Shown here: in pieces, positions 28,450 to 37,340 of the stretch
How the letters are laid out: each line of letters begins with the position of its first letter
Position numbering within the stretch: position 1 is the stretch's first letter
NCBI RefSeq assembly: GCF_015221875.1
Contig: NZ_JACYGY010000001.1
Location: 4,690,501 to 4,754,500 of the forward strand
DNA: 64,000 bases
Direction: 5' to 3'
Source of the DNA: Dyadobacter subterraneus
GTDB lineage: Bacteria > Bacteroidota > Bacteroidia > Cytophagales > Spirosomataceae
Notes under the pieces: generated by a model
Databases searched by the model: none
Told to the model about the DNA's origin: nothing
What the model saw: the letters and a program-made list of their open reading frames with translations, nothing else
Translations under genes and position numbers: made by a program

Positions 28450-29073
28450 ATGGGCTTGGTCTACAAAAAGATATTGAACGGAAGATCAATTTTGGGATTA
28501 TGGGAAATTTCAGAATCACTGGAAGAACTCATGTTACAACTAAAACCATCCGATTTCGAACTGGAAAAATTAGATAAAAAAATAAATAATAAAAGAAAAA
28601 GCGAGTCGCTTGCCGTTCGTCTTTTGTTAGATCAACTGCTTGAAGGAAAACCTGAAATCAGTTATGATGAGAATGGCAAACCATTTCTGAATTCAACGGA
28701 TTATGAAATTTCCATTTCTCATTCAGAAAAATATGCCGCCGTTTATCTTGTCAAAGGAAAATCTGCCGGTGTTGATATTCAGAAAATAAAAGCGGATATA
28801 GGCAAAGGAATTGACTTTTTCCTGAACGACGACGAGCAATTATGGGTTGATAAGACAGATTTCATCCTGATTAATATTCTATGGTCCGCGAAAGAATCAG
28901 TTTATAAATTTGCCGGAATAAAAGACCTGGATCCAAGGAATCATATGTCAGTAAATCCTTTTCTGGCGAAACCTGATGGTGAAATAACTGTCAGTTTTGG
29001 ACAAGAAAAACGCGAAACGATTTCGATTCAGTATGAAGTCTTTGAAGATTACGTCCTTACCCGTACATTGTAG
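28450..29073 (+). CDS. 4'-phosphopantetheinyl transferase (Sfp-type)
   Basis: Transfers the phosphopantetheine arm of CoA to a carrier-protein serine. The signature motifs are present: ISISHSEKYAAV (about 90-101), the magnesium-binding GVDIQKI (about 112-118) and WSAKESVYKFAG (about 145-156). At 207 residues it is a short Sfp-type enzyme. It is divergent from the C45 gene, with about 108 bp between them. The ACP gene at 15554 in the adjoining cluster is an obvious candidate substrate. Confidence 0.9.
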   Translation: MGLVYKKILNGRSILGLWEISESLEELMLQLKPSDFELEKLDKKINNKRKSESLAVRLLLDQLLEGKPEISYDENGKPFLNSTDYEISISHSEKYAAVYLVKGKSAGVDIQKIKADIGKGIDFFLNDDEQLWVDKTDFILINILWSAKESVYKFAGIKDLDPRNHMSVNPFLAKPDGEITVSFGQEKRETISIQYEVFEDYVLTRTL

Positions 29074-29130
29074 TACCAAAACCGGATGTCATCGTCTTCC
29101 GTTTTAGATATTGCTAAGCCCAAATCCCTT

Positions 29131-31608
29131 ATGAAAAAAATTACGATTGTAGTTCTCCTTTTTATTTCTTTCCAAATCCGGGCGCAAGTCCCTACCCTGT
29201 CTTCAAGTGAAATTTATCAGGGAATCAAAAAATTAAATGTTCTTGGTTCCGTGCTCCATATCGCGGCGCATCCGGATGATGAAAACACGCTGATGCTGTC
29301 GTACATGTCAAAAGATCAGCTGGTTCGGACTGGTTATCTTTCTTTGACACGAGGCGACGGCGGACAAAATCTAATCGGCGCTGAACAGGGTGCCAATATT
29401 GGCGTAATCCGGACGCAGGAATTGTTAGGTGCCCGAAAAATAGATGGAGCAACACAGTTTTTTTCAAGAGCTTATGATTTTGGTTTTTCTAAAACGAGAA
29501 AAGAAACGCTAAACTTTTGGGATCAAAATAAAGTGCTGGGCGATGTGGTTTGGATGATCCGGAAATTTCAACCAGATGTTATTATCACACGTTTTCCACC
29601 TGATCCTCGTGCGGGTCATGGTCATCATCAAACATCAGCTTATCTTGCAGAAGAAGCTTTTAAACTGGCCGCTGATCCAAATGCTTATCCCGATCAGTTG
29701 AAATTTGTAAAAGGCTGGCAGGCAAAACGTTTAGTCTGGAATACCTTCACACCAGGTTTCACCAACAAGCAGCCAGAGGGAGAAAAAAATCCGTTTATCT
29801 CTTTGGAAATTGGCGGCTACAATCCGGTTTTAGGAAAATCATATACCGAAATAGCTGCGGAAAGTCGCAGTCAACACAGAAGCCAGGGGTTTGGAAGTGC
29901 GCCGGTGAGGGGAGAAAGAATTGATTATTTTCTTCATAAGGAAGGAATACCTGCGAAGAGTAATCTTTTTGACGATGTTGATATTACCTGGAAACGGGTA
30001 GATGGAAGCCAGAAAGTACAATCACTGGTTTCTGATGCGATCAAAACTTATGACATCAGCAATCCGTCTGCTTCGGTTCCTGCATTATTGAAAATCAATC
30101 AGGAATTGACCAAACTCGATACTACAAATATTTACGTAAAAGCCAAAAAACAGGAAATATCTGATTTGCTGGTGCAATGTCTGGGCTTATTTTTTGAAAC
30201 AAATCCAAATGAGTTTTCCTCTGTGGCAGGTGATGCTGCTGATATTAAGGTGACCGTGGTTAAGCGCTCAAAATATCCTGTAAAATTAATTTCTCTGAAC
30301 TGGACAGGTATTAAATCAGACAGCGTTTTGAATCTGACTTTGGGAGAAAATGAAATGACTGCTTTTAATAAAAAAGCGGTTTTACCATCCGATTTAAAAA
30401 CAACGCAACCATACTGGTTACTAAAACCAATTGACAAGGGAATCTTCCAGATTGACAATCAGCAGGATATAGGATATCCTGAAAACAGACCAGAAACAAA
30501 AACTGATTTTATGTTTGAAATTGATGGTCAAAGATTTACTTATTCAAGACCATGGATTTATAAATTCACCGATCCTGCTTCGGGAGAAATTTATCGTCCT
30601 TTCGAAATTCGCCCAGCCGTTACAGCTAATATCAATGAGCCTGTTTTCATCTTTCCAAACACAACTTCCAAAACACTCAGTGTTATGGTTGAAGCACAGA
30701 AAAGCAATGTAAAAGGAAGCTTGAAACTGGATTTGCCAAAAGGATGGAAATCGGATCCGGCCAGTGTAAATTTTGATATGACGGAAAAATATCAGGAACA
30801 GACTTATATTTTTAACATCACGCCGCCGACAAAAAATGAAGAAGCAGTTGTTAAAGCTGTCGCTACTGTTGACGGAAAAAACTATGAAAGATCAATCAAA
30901 ACAATCGATTACCGCCACATTCCAAGTCAGACATTATTTCCTCCTGCCGAAGCAAAACTTGCCAAACTGGATGTGAAAACGACTGTCAAAAATATTGGAT
31001 ATATCGCCGGCGCTGGTGATGATGTGCCAACCGCATTGAGACAAATGGGTTGTACCGTAACCATGCTGAATGAAGCGGCACTTTCCAAAGATCTAAGCGG
31101 ATATGACGCCATTGTTGTTGGAATCAGAGCTTACAATACGGAAAACCGTTTGGCTTATTACCAGGACAAATTGATGGAATACGTCAAAAATGGAGGAACG
31201 ATGGTTGTTCAATATACGATTCCTCAAAGAGTGAAAGTAAAACAAATCGGTCCATATCCTATTCAATTGAGTCAGGATCGGGTGGCGGAGGAAGATGCGG
31301 AAATGCGGTTTCTGAAGCCTGAGCACACTTTGTTAAATTACCCAAATAAAATCACGCAGAAAGATTTCAACGGCTGGATTCAGGAACGTGGATTATACTA
31401 TGCCAGCGACTGGGATAAAACGCATTACGAAGCGATTTTTTCCAGCAATGATACAGATGAAAGTTTAAAAGAGGGAAGTGTGCTTTATGCCCAATATGGC
31501 AAAGGACATTACATCTACACAGGACTTTCTTTTTTCCGGGAACTTCCGGCAGGCGTAACAGGCGCCTATCGCCTTTTTGCCAATATGATTTCGGTAGGTA
31601 AGAAATAA
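29131..31608 (+). CDS. PIG-L family deacetylase with C-terminal ThuA-like domain, exported
   Basis: A secreted 825-residue protein. The ATG at 29131 places a Sec signal (KKITIVVLLFISFQIRA) at the N-terminus; an upstream ATG at 29086 would bury it and is rejected. The LmbE/PIG-L zinc-hydrolase domain starts with AAHPDDE near residue 46, and HGHHQ near 170 adds metal ligands. Such enzymes remove N-acetyl groups from GlcNAc-type sugars. A middle beta-sandwich region is followed by a glutamine-amidotransferase-like fold (VVGIRAYNTENRL). It may act on extracellular glycans. It ends at a bidirectional hairpin. Confidence 0.88.
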   Translation: MKKITIVVLLFISFQIRAQVPTLSSSEIYQGIKKLNVLGSVLHIAAHPDDENTLMLSYMSKDQLVRTGYLSLTRGDGGQNLIGAEQGANIGVIRTQELLGARKIDGATQFFSRAYDFGFSKTRKETLNFWDQNKVLGDVVWMIRKFQPDVIITRFPPDPRAGHGHHQTSAYLAEEAFKLAADPNAYPDQLKFVKGWQAKRLVWNTFTPGFTNKQPEGEKNPFISLEIGGYNPVLGKSYTEIAAESRSQHRSQGFGSAPVRGERIDYFLHKEGIPAKSNLFDDVDITWKRVDGSQKVQSLVSDAIKTYDISNPSASVPALLKINQELTKLDTTNIYVKAKKQEISDLLVQCLGLFFETNPNEFSSVAGDAADIKVTVVKRSKYPVKLISLNWTGIKSDSVLNLTLGENEMTAFNKKAVLPSDLKTTQPYWLLKPIDKGIFQIDNQQDIGYPENRPETKTDFMFEIDGQRFTYSRPWIYKFTDPASGEIYRPFEIRPAVTANINEPVFIFPNTTSKTLSVMVEAQKSNVKGSLKLDLPKGWKSDPASVNFDMTEKYQEQTYIFNITPPTKNEEAVVKAVATVDGKNYERSIKTIDYRHIPSQTLFPPAEAKLAKLDVKTTVKNIGYIAGAGDDVPTALRQMGCTVTMLNEAALSKDLSGYDAIVVGIRAYNTENRLAYYQDKLMEYVKNGGTMVVQYTIPQRVKVKQIGPYPIQLSQDRVAEEDAEMRFLKPEHTLLNYPNKITQKDFNGWIQERGLYYASDWDKTHYEAIFSSNDTDESLKEGSVLYAQYGKGHYIYTGLSFFRELPAGVTGAYRLFANMISVGKK

Positions 31609-31610
31609 AA

Positions 31611-31636
31611 AAATAACCGGTGAGAGCCGGTTATTT
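31611..31636. terminator. Bidirectional terminator between convergent genes
   Basis: A 10-bp stem (AAATAACCGG at 31611-31620 with its complement at 31627-31636), a 6-nt loop and an A-run on the left side. The stop codon of the minus-strand VWA gene lies inside the right arm, so termination and translation stop coincide on that strand. Confidence 0.75.
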
Positions 31637-32740
31637 CATATTTTTTCTGCGGTTCCGCTGGAAATCTTCCAGTACAAATCCACCTAAACCTTGAAGATTA
31701 CTATAATAAGCCCGTCCGTTGTTTACCTTCGTAAAATTCTGAACAAACTGTTTTAGATAAGGATCGGTAGCAATCATAAAAGTCGTAACCGGAATTTCCA
31801 AACGTCGGCATTGCGCTGCAAGCGTAAGGGTTTTACTAATAATTTTACGATCCAGACCGAAGCTATTTTTATAATATTTGATTCCTTCTTTCAGACAAGT
31901 CGGTTTACCGTCCGTGATCATAAAAATCTGCTTGTTTCTGGTTTTCTTGCGACGAAGAATGTCCATCGCCAGTTCCAGACCTGCGACTGTATTGGTGTGA
32001 TAAGGACCAACTTCGAGATATGGCAAATCTTTTAATTGGATTTGCCAGGCGTCATTTCCAAAAACAATAATATCCAGCGAATCCTTCGGGTATTTTGTAC
32101 GGATCAATTCGGCCAAAGCTAACGCCACTTTCTTTGCAGGCGTAATTCTGTCTTCTCCATACAAAATCATAGAGTGACTGATGTCAATCATTACAACCGT
32201 AGCCGTAGTGGTTTTTTGCTCGCGCTCAACTACTTCCAGATCATTTTCCATCAGCATAAAATCACCGATTCCGTGATTCACCTGCGCATTTTTGATCGAT
32301 TCAGTCATGGCAATCTGATCCAGCGTATCACCAAACTGGAATTGGCGGATATCACTGCTCAACTCATCACCCGTCCCCATGTAAGGCGTATGATGATTTC
32401 CACCTGACTTCGACCTTTTCAATTTACCAAAAATTTCATCCAAAGCACTTTTACGAATGCTTTTTTCGGATTTTGGGGTCATGATGAGCTTGCCCTCGCC
32501 GTTTCCTTTTTCTTCCGTGATGTATCCTTTTTTCTTCAAATCATCGAAAAAGTCGCCGATACCATAAGAATCATTGGTAAGATTATATTGTCTGTCCAAC
32601 TCACTCAGCCACGACATAGCCTCGCTTACATCACCCGATGTCATCAGCAATAGTTGCTGAAAAATATCAAAAAGCTGATCAAACTTGCTATTTCCGGTTT
32701 GCTCCGCCGGTACAAATTTGGTGAAACGATGTCCTTGCAT
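31631..32740 (-). CDS. VWA-domain protein (MoxR/ChlI ATPase partner)
   Basis: A 369-residue cytoplasmic protein with a C-terminal von Willebrand A domain. The MIDAS metal site is intact: DISHS (186-190), the threonine in HTNT (about 248-251) and the aspartate in ITDGKP (277). The N-terminal half is helical and charged. It resembles the ChlD/CoxE-like partners of MoxR AAA+ ATPases. The ATPase at 2103-3638 is the likely partner although it is about 28 kb away. It lies downstream of the bacilliredoxin gene but is separated from it by a terminator. Confidence 0.85.
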   Translation of the reverse strand: MQGHRFTKFVPAEQTGNSKFDQLFDIFQQLLLMTSGDVSEAMSWLSELDRQYNLTNDSYGIGDFFDDLKKKGYITEEKGNGEGKLIMTPKSEKSIRKSALDEIFGKLKRSKSGGNHHTPYMGTGDELSSDIRQFQFGDTLDQIAMTESIKNAQVNHGIGDFMLMENDLEVVEREQKTTTATVVMIDISHSMILYGEDRITPAKKVALALAELIRTKYPKDSLDIIVFGNDAWQIQLKDLPYLEVGPYHTNTVAGLELAMDILRRKKTRNKQIFMITDGKPTCLKEGIKYYKNSFGLDRKIISKTLTLAAQCRRLEIPVTTFMIATDPYLKQFVQNFTKVNNGRAYYSNLQGLGGFVLEDFQRNRRKNMK

Positions 32741-32777
32741 AAAACTCAGATTTGAAAAATAAATCTACAAAAAACAG

Positions 32778-32811
32778 ACGGCTACTTTCGAATAATTTTG
32801 AAAGTAGCCGT
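32778..32811 (-). terminator. Intrinsic terminator of the bacilliredoxin gene
   Basis: A perfect 12-bp stem (32778-32789 with 32800-32811) and a 10-nt loop. On the minus strand it is followed by CTGTTTTTTG, a good U-run. It lies 22 bp below the bacilliredoxin stop. Confidence 0.85.
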
Positions 32812-32833
32812 TTAAAATATCAGAAAGAACTAA

Positions 32834-33262
32834 TTATGCTTCTTCTGCACAAAATTCTTCGTATGCCATTTGCAAATGCTGAGCAATCATTTCAGCAGAA
32901 CGGCCTTCAATGTGATGACGTTCTACAAAATGGATCAACTCACCATCTTTAAAAAGAGCAACCGCAGGAGATGATGGAGGATACGGTAAAGTATACTCAC
33001 GCATTTTTGAAACAGCCTCAGTATCAAAACCAGCAAAAACAGTAGCCAATTGATCCGGCTTGATTTCACTGCGCTCCAAAGAAGCTCTAACACCCGGGCG
33101 GGCAGCACCAGCAGCACAACCGCAAACTGAATTTATCACTACCAAAGCAGTGCCTTTCATATTTTGCATGAAGTTGTCTACTTCTTCCGCACTTGTCAAA
33201 TCCTGAAAACCGACATTAGTCAACTCCGCCTTCATAGGCGCTACTAACTGTGGAGGATACAT
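32834..33262 (-). CDS. Bacilliredoxin, BrxA/BrxB family
   Basis: A 142-residue thioredoxin-fold protein that removes bacillithiol from proteins. The active site is CGC (Cys47-Gly-Cys49) within NSVCGCAAGAARPGV, the hallmark of this family. MYPPQLVAPM at the N-terminus is also diagnostic. Several Bacteroidota make bacillithiol, so the function fits. It is monocistronic, with a terminator downstream and about 124 bp separating it from the SUF operon. Confidence 0.92.
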   Translation of the reverse strand: MYPPQLVAPMKAELTNVGFQDLTSAEEVDNFMQNMKGTALVVINSVCGCAAGAARPGVRASLERSEIKPDQLATVFAGFDTEAVSKMREYTLPYPPSSPAVALFKDGELIHFVERHHIEGRSAEMIAQHLQMAYEEFCAEEA

Positions 33263-33386
33263 ATTTTATAAAAGTTTAAAGTTAAAATTTGATTAACTGT
33301 CAGTCATTAGCAATTTAGCCTTCGACCTATATAAATTATTTGTTATCCGTAATTTGATTGCCGATAGCTAAAAGCCGACGGCCATA

Positions 33387-33698
33387 TCACATAAATCCGA
33401 GTTCCAGCTTCGCTTCTTCTGACATCATTTCAGTTGTGTACGGAGGATCAAAAGTAAGCTCAATACTTACATCATTCACGCCTTCCACCTCTCTGATTTT
33501 TTGTTCAACTTCACCCGGCAAAGTACCCGCAGAAGGGCAAGAAGGTGAAGTAAGTGTCATCGAAACGAAAACATTATTTACTGGAAATATTTTCAGGTCG
33601 TAAATCAAACCAAGCTCATAAACATCAACCGGGATTTCCGGATCGTAAACCGTTTTGATCGCCTTAACAACTTCTTCCCTTAGTTCTGATTCGCTCAT
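33387..33698 (-). CDS. DUF59/MIP18 family SUF-associated protein
   Basis: A 103-residue protein with the DUF59 fold. The diagnostic DPEIPVDVYELGLIYDL is near residues 19-35, and SPSCPSAG near 51-58 supplies the conserved cysteine. In bacteria these proteins (SufT group) help deliver or mature iron-sulfur clusters. It is the last gene of the SUF operon, 60 bp downstream of sufE. Confidence 0.88.
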   Translation of the reverse strand: MSESELREEVVKAIKTVYDPEIPVDVYELGLIYDLKIFPVNNVFVSMTLTSPSCPSAGTLPGEVEQKIREVEGVNDVSIELTFDPPYTTEMMSEEAKLELGFM

Positions 33699-33758
33699 TT
33701 CTTTTTTACTTATGATAACAGCAAGTGAAGCGTCTTAGTTTTCACTTTTGATATTTTT

Positions 33759-34178
33759 TTAATTGGCAGCCTGGTAAGCGATCCCGTAAGCCCGCATTTG
33801 TTTCAGCATTGACGCCAGTCCATTAGATCTTGTTTGAGCCAAATGCTGGTGAAGACCAACTCTTTCCATGAAATAAAGGTCTGCACTCGCTATTTCTTCC
33901 GGTGTATGTCCCGACAATACTTTTACAAGCATTCCAATCAATCCTCGCGTTATAACTGCGTCACTATCAGCCTCAAATTTTAAAAGATCACCATCCATAT
34001 AGGCATTTAACCACACTCTGGACTGGCATCCTCTGATTATATTTTCTTCGGTTTTGTATTGTTCCTGCAAAGCTGGAAACTGCTTTCCGAGATCTATAAT
34101 GTACTCGTACTTACTGTCCCAATCATCAAACAATTCAAAATCGTCGATTAGTTCGTCTTGTGCTTCGTTAATTGTCAT
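33759..34178 (-). CDS. sufE: Sulfur acceptor protein SufE
   Basis: A 139-residue SufE-family protein that takes persulfide sulfur from SufS and stimulates its activity. The acceptor Cys51 sits in the conserved GCQSRVW. The motifs IDLGKQFP and ADSDAVITRGL are also typical. It lies in the SUF operon, separated from sufS by one small DUF5618-like gene. Confidence 0.93.
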   Translation of the reverse strand: MTINEAQDELIDDFELFDDWDSKYEYIIDLGKQFPALQEQYKTEENIIRGCQSRVWLNAYMDGDLLKFEADSDAVITRGLIGMLVKVLSGHTPEEIASADLYFMERVGLHQHLAQTRSNGLASMLKQMRAYGIAYQAAN

Positions 34179-34197
34179 AATTTAACAATTCTCTATT

Positions 34198-34578
34198 TTA
34201 AGCATTTGCCATTCGGTTTTCCAACCAATGAATAATTACTTCCGCCTCGTCAAAGCCGGCTTTTGCAACTAAAGCACTTGGATTTCCATCATAGCTCATT
34301 GATAAATGTAAAGTATCATAAACTGCAAGAAATCTCCCTAGTAACTTTTTATCAAGAACTGATAATTGTTGCTTATACCAATCAACGTCCTTTCTTCCTT
34401 TTCCCTTTTTTCCTAAAAATGAATCCAATGCTACTAGGACACCAACATAAGCAGTGTGTCCAGCCATTTTCACATATTTTTGGTCCTGATAAATTCCATC
34501 TTCCTTTTTTGCCTTGTCGGTCAAAATTTCTCTGGCATTATCAAGATATCGCCTTGCTTCAATAATATGAGTATTCAT
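34198..34578 (-). CDS. DUF5618-like small helical protein
   Basis: A 126-residue, probably all-helical protein. The pattern (EARRYLDNAREIL, KMAGHTAYVGVLVALDSFL, YDTLHLSMSYDG) fits the Bacteroidota family DUF5618 and has a HEPN-like helical look. No catalytic motif is evident. It is inserted between sufS (45 bp) and sufE (19 bp), where SUF operons normally have none, so it may be a modulator of sulfur transfer or an accidental insertion. The assignment is from memory of the family. Confidence 0.6.
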   Translation of the reverse strand: MNTHIIEARRYLDNAREILTDKAKKEDGIYQDQKYVKMAGHTAYVGVLVALDSFLGKKGKGRKDVDWYKQQLSVLDKKLLGRFLAVYDTLHLSMSYDGNPSALVAKAGFDEAEVIIHWLENRMANA

Positions 34579-34623
34579 TTTTTAAAAATTTTAGTGTGTA
34601 AATATAAAAAATTGTAATGTCAA

Positions 34624-35850
34624 TCAACCCAACATCTTCTTCGCCTTATGAAGGCCTTTGATCAAACCATCAATTTCTTCAACTGTGTTGTAAACAGCAA
34701 AAGAGGCTCTGGTGGTTCCTAGAATTCCCAAACGTGACATTAAAGGTTGGGTGCAATGATGACCTGTACGAACTGCAATTCCCTGATTGTCCAGAATCAC
34801 AGCAATATCCTGATGGTGAAGACCGTCAACAACAAAGGAAAGTACGCTTACTTTTTCTTTCGCCTGACCGATAATTCTCAAACCCGGAATTTCTTTCACC
34901 GCTTCTGTTGCGTACAAAAGCAGATCATTTTCATGTTTTGCTATGTTTGGTTTTCCTAGTGTATCAACATAATCGATCGCATATTTTGCAGCTACGACAT
35001 CCGCGATATTAGGCGTTCCTGCTTCGAATTTATAAGGCAATTCGTTATAAGTCGTTTTTTCAAATGTTACGTGCTTGATCATTTCACCGCCGCCACGGTA
35101 AGGAGGCATCGCTTCAAGCAATTCCTTTTTTCCATACAAAATACCCATTCCGGTTGGTCCGTATATTTTGTGAAGTGACAAAGCGTAAAAATCAACATCC
35201 AGTGCCCGCACGTCAATGGTCAAATGTGAACTTGCCTGTGCCCCATCCAGCAAAACCTTAGCTCCTACTTTATGCGCTTTTTCAATGATTTCAGCAACCG
35301 GATTAATTGTTCCTAAGGCATTTGAAACATGTACAACGGAGACAAATTTTGTTTTTTCCGAAAGCATCTTTTCATACTCATCCATCAAAAGCTCTCCTTC
35401 ATCATTAATCGGGACTACTCTTAAAACACAGCCTTTTTCCTCACAAAGCATTTGCCACGGAACAATGTTCGAATGATGTTCCATTGTGGAAATGATAATT
35501 TCATCTCCTTCTTTCAGAAATTTCCGTCCGTAAGTTTGCGCTACCAGATTAATACTGTCAGTTGTGCCGTAAGTAAAAATAACTTCCTCGGACAATTCAG
35601 CATTAATAAATTTCTGTAATCTGCGGCGTGAGTCTTCAAAAGCTCCCGTCGCTTTTTCCGCTAAATGATGAATTCCGCGGTGAATGTTGGCATTATAATG
35701 TTCGTAATATCCCGACAGCGCGTCCAGTACAATACGAGGTTTTTGCGTTGTAGCGGCATTGTCAAAATACACGAGTTGTTTTCCGTTAACTATCTCATTA
35801 AGAATTGGGAAATCATTACGGATGGACGCTATATCTGGGAAATCAGTCAT
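34624..35850 (-). CDS. sufS: Cysteine desulfurase SufS
   Basis: PLP-dependent enzyme that takes sulfur from cysteine for iron-sulfur cluster assembly. The 408 residues contain the PLP lysine Lys228 (ALSLHKIYG), the histidine-rich THEHHSN-type segment (STMEHHSNIVPW near 121-132) and the active-site Cys366 in RTGHHCTQP, which marks group II (SufS-like) enzymes. A terminator-like hairpin stands 20 bp before its start, between it and sufD. Confidence 0.96.
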   Translation of the reverse strand: MTDFPDIASIRNDFPILNEIVNGKQLVYFDNAATTQKPRIVLDALSGYYEHYNANIHRGIHHLAEKATGAFEDSRRRLQKFINAELSEEVIFTYGTTDSINLVAQTYGRKFLKEGDEIIISTMEHHSNIVPWQMLCEEKGCVLRVVPINDEGELLMDEYEKMLSEKTKFVSVVHVSNALGTINPVAEIIEKAHKVGAKVLLDGAQASSHLTIDVRALDVDFYALSLHKIYGPTGMGILYGKKELLEAMPPYRGGGEMIKHVTFEKTTYNELPYKFEAGTPNIADVVAAKYAIDYVDTLGKPNIAKHENDLLLYATEAVKEIPGLRIIGQAKEKVSVLSFVVDGLHHQDIAVILDNQGIAVRTGHHCTQPLMSRLGILGTTRASFAVYNTVEEIDGLIKGLHKAKKMLG

Positions 35851-35870
35851 TTTAATGAAGTATTAAGAAA

Positions 35871-35905
35871 AATGCCCAACCCAATTGAAGAGAAGGTTGG
35901 GCATT
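35871..35905 (-). terminator. Terminator-like hairpin inside the SUF operon
   Basis: A perfect 11-bp stem (AATGCCCAACC at 35871-35881 with its complement at 35895-35905) and a 13-nt loop. On the minus strand it is followed by TTTCTTAAT. It is between sufD and sufS, only 20 nt upstream of the sufS ATG, so it could reduce readthrough into the sulfur-transfer genes. Confidence 0.7.
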
Positions 35906-35936
35906 ATAATAAGTATTTGTAAAGACAGAACGAGAA

Positions 35937-37256
35937 TTAGCTCCTCGAAAGTTTCTCTGCGATTACATTTTCAAGATATTCACGAATTGAATCGATTTTT
36001 ATCTGAGAAACTACGTCGGCACAGAATGCAAACATCAAAAGAGACATCGCTTCCTGCTTCGAAATTCCGCGTGAACGCATGTAAAATAATGCTTCCTCAT
36101 CGATTTGTCCGGTTGTAGTTCCGTGTGAACATTTCACGTCGTCAGCAAAGATTTCAAGCTGAGGTTTTGTATACATCGTCGCATCCGTTGACAAAACAAT
36201 GTTTTTACAAGACTGAAATGCGTTGGTTTTCTGAGCGTCAGGACGTACAAATATTTTACCATTGAAAACACCTTTCGACCTATCGCGCAAAATTCCCTTG
36301 TATAACTCGTTACTTTCAGAATTTGGTTTGCAGTGATCAGCAACCGTATGGTTATCAACATGCTGCGATCCATCCGGGAAGTAAAGTCCATACATGTGCG
36401 CCTCGCAATGTTCGCCGTCAATAACGATATTCAGATTGTTTCTTGTAAACTTTCCGTTCAAAGTTACCGTTGCCGCGTAAAAATGCGATTTCTCCAGCAT
36501 ACGAACCTGCGTGGTTCCGATATGGTAAGCATTTTCACTTTCATTCTGCACTTTATAATATTCTACGCCTGCTTCTTCACCAACATTGATTTCGGTAACA
36601 ACATTCGTAAATGAGCGCTCTTCACCGATAGTTCTGAAAGCTTCTGCAATTTTTACATGTGCATTTTTCCCAACCGCAATGATATTACGCGGCTGACTTC
36701 CCACATTTTCAACTCGTGCATCACTAACAAAACGAAGAATTACCGGATGCTCAACAGTCTGATTGTTTGGTACATAAATAAAAACTCCGTCGTGAGCAAA
36801 AGCAGTATTCAGTGAAGTAAATGCATCCGTATCTTTCTTCACCAATTCATCAAAATAAGAATTGACAAGATCCGGATTGTTTTTGTAGGCATTCTGCAAA
36901 GAATCTATGATGATCTGATCCGTAGAAGAAACCACCGTAGAAAGTGCGGCGTTGTAATGACCGTTTACAAAATACAATATATTAGCAGCCTGCTCAGGCA
37001 TTTTAAGATCAATAAGATCTTCAGCCGAAAGTGTGTCGCTTGTATTAAAGTTATAGGAAGCACTGATCAGGTCACGAACATTGCTGTATTTCCATTCCTC
37101 GTTTTGAGGCGTTGGGAAACCCAATTCCTCAAACTGAACGATGGCAGCACGTTTTTTCTGGTGAAAAGCAGATTTTGCTTCGCCATTCATCACGGATTCC
37201 CGTGCGTGAAAGTCAGTGATTAATTTTGTTCTTAAATCTATTGTTTCGGTACTCAT
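35937..37256 (-). CDS. sufD: Fe-S cluster assembly protein SufD
   Basis: A 439-residue SufBD-family scaffold subunit. Typical segments are EEWKYSNVRDL near the N-terminus and, in the conserved beta-helix/C-terminal part, KGVFNGKIFVRPDAQKTNA (as NGKIFVRPDAQ), DDVKCSHGTTTGQIDEEALFYMRSRGI (as KCSHGTTTG). It is SufD rather than SufB because it is short and lacks the SufB N-terminal extension. It lies 84 bp downstream of sufC. Confidence 0.93.
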   Translation of the reverse strand: MSTETIDLRTKLITDFHARESVMNGEAKSAFHQKKRAAIVQFEELGFPTPQNEEWKYSNVRDLISASYNFNTSDTLSAEDLIDLKMPEQAANILYFVNGHYNAALSTVVSSTDQIIIDSLQNAYKNNPDLVNSYFDELVKKDTDAFTSLNTAFAHDGVFIYVPNNQTVEHPVILRFVSDARVENVGSQPRNIIAVGKNAHVKIAEAFRTIGEERSFTNVVTEINVGEEAGVEYYKVQNESENAYHIGTTQVRMLEKSHFYAATVTLNGKFTRNNLNIVIDGEHCEAHMYGLYFPDGSQHVDNHTVADHCKPNSESNELYKGILRDRSKGVFNGKIFVRPDAQKTNAFQSCKNIVLSTDATMYTKPQLEIFADDVKCSHGTTTGQIDEEALFYMRSRGISKQEAMSLLMFAFCADVVSQIKIDSIREYLENVIAEKLSRS

Positions 37257-37340
37257 TCCGTTTTGGTATTGAAAGTGATGTTATTTGATCAACCCGCTGG
37301 TCAATCCAACAATAACCTGAAAATTAAAACTGACAGATTA

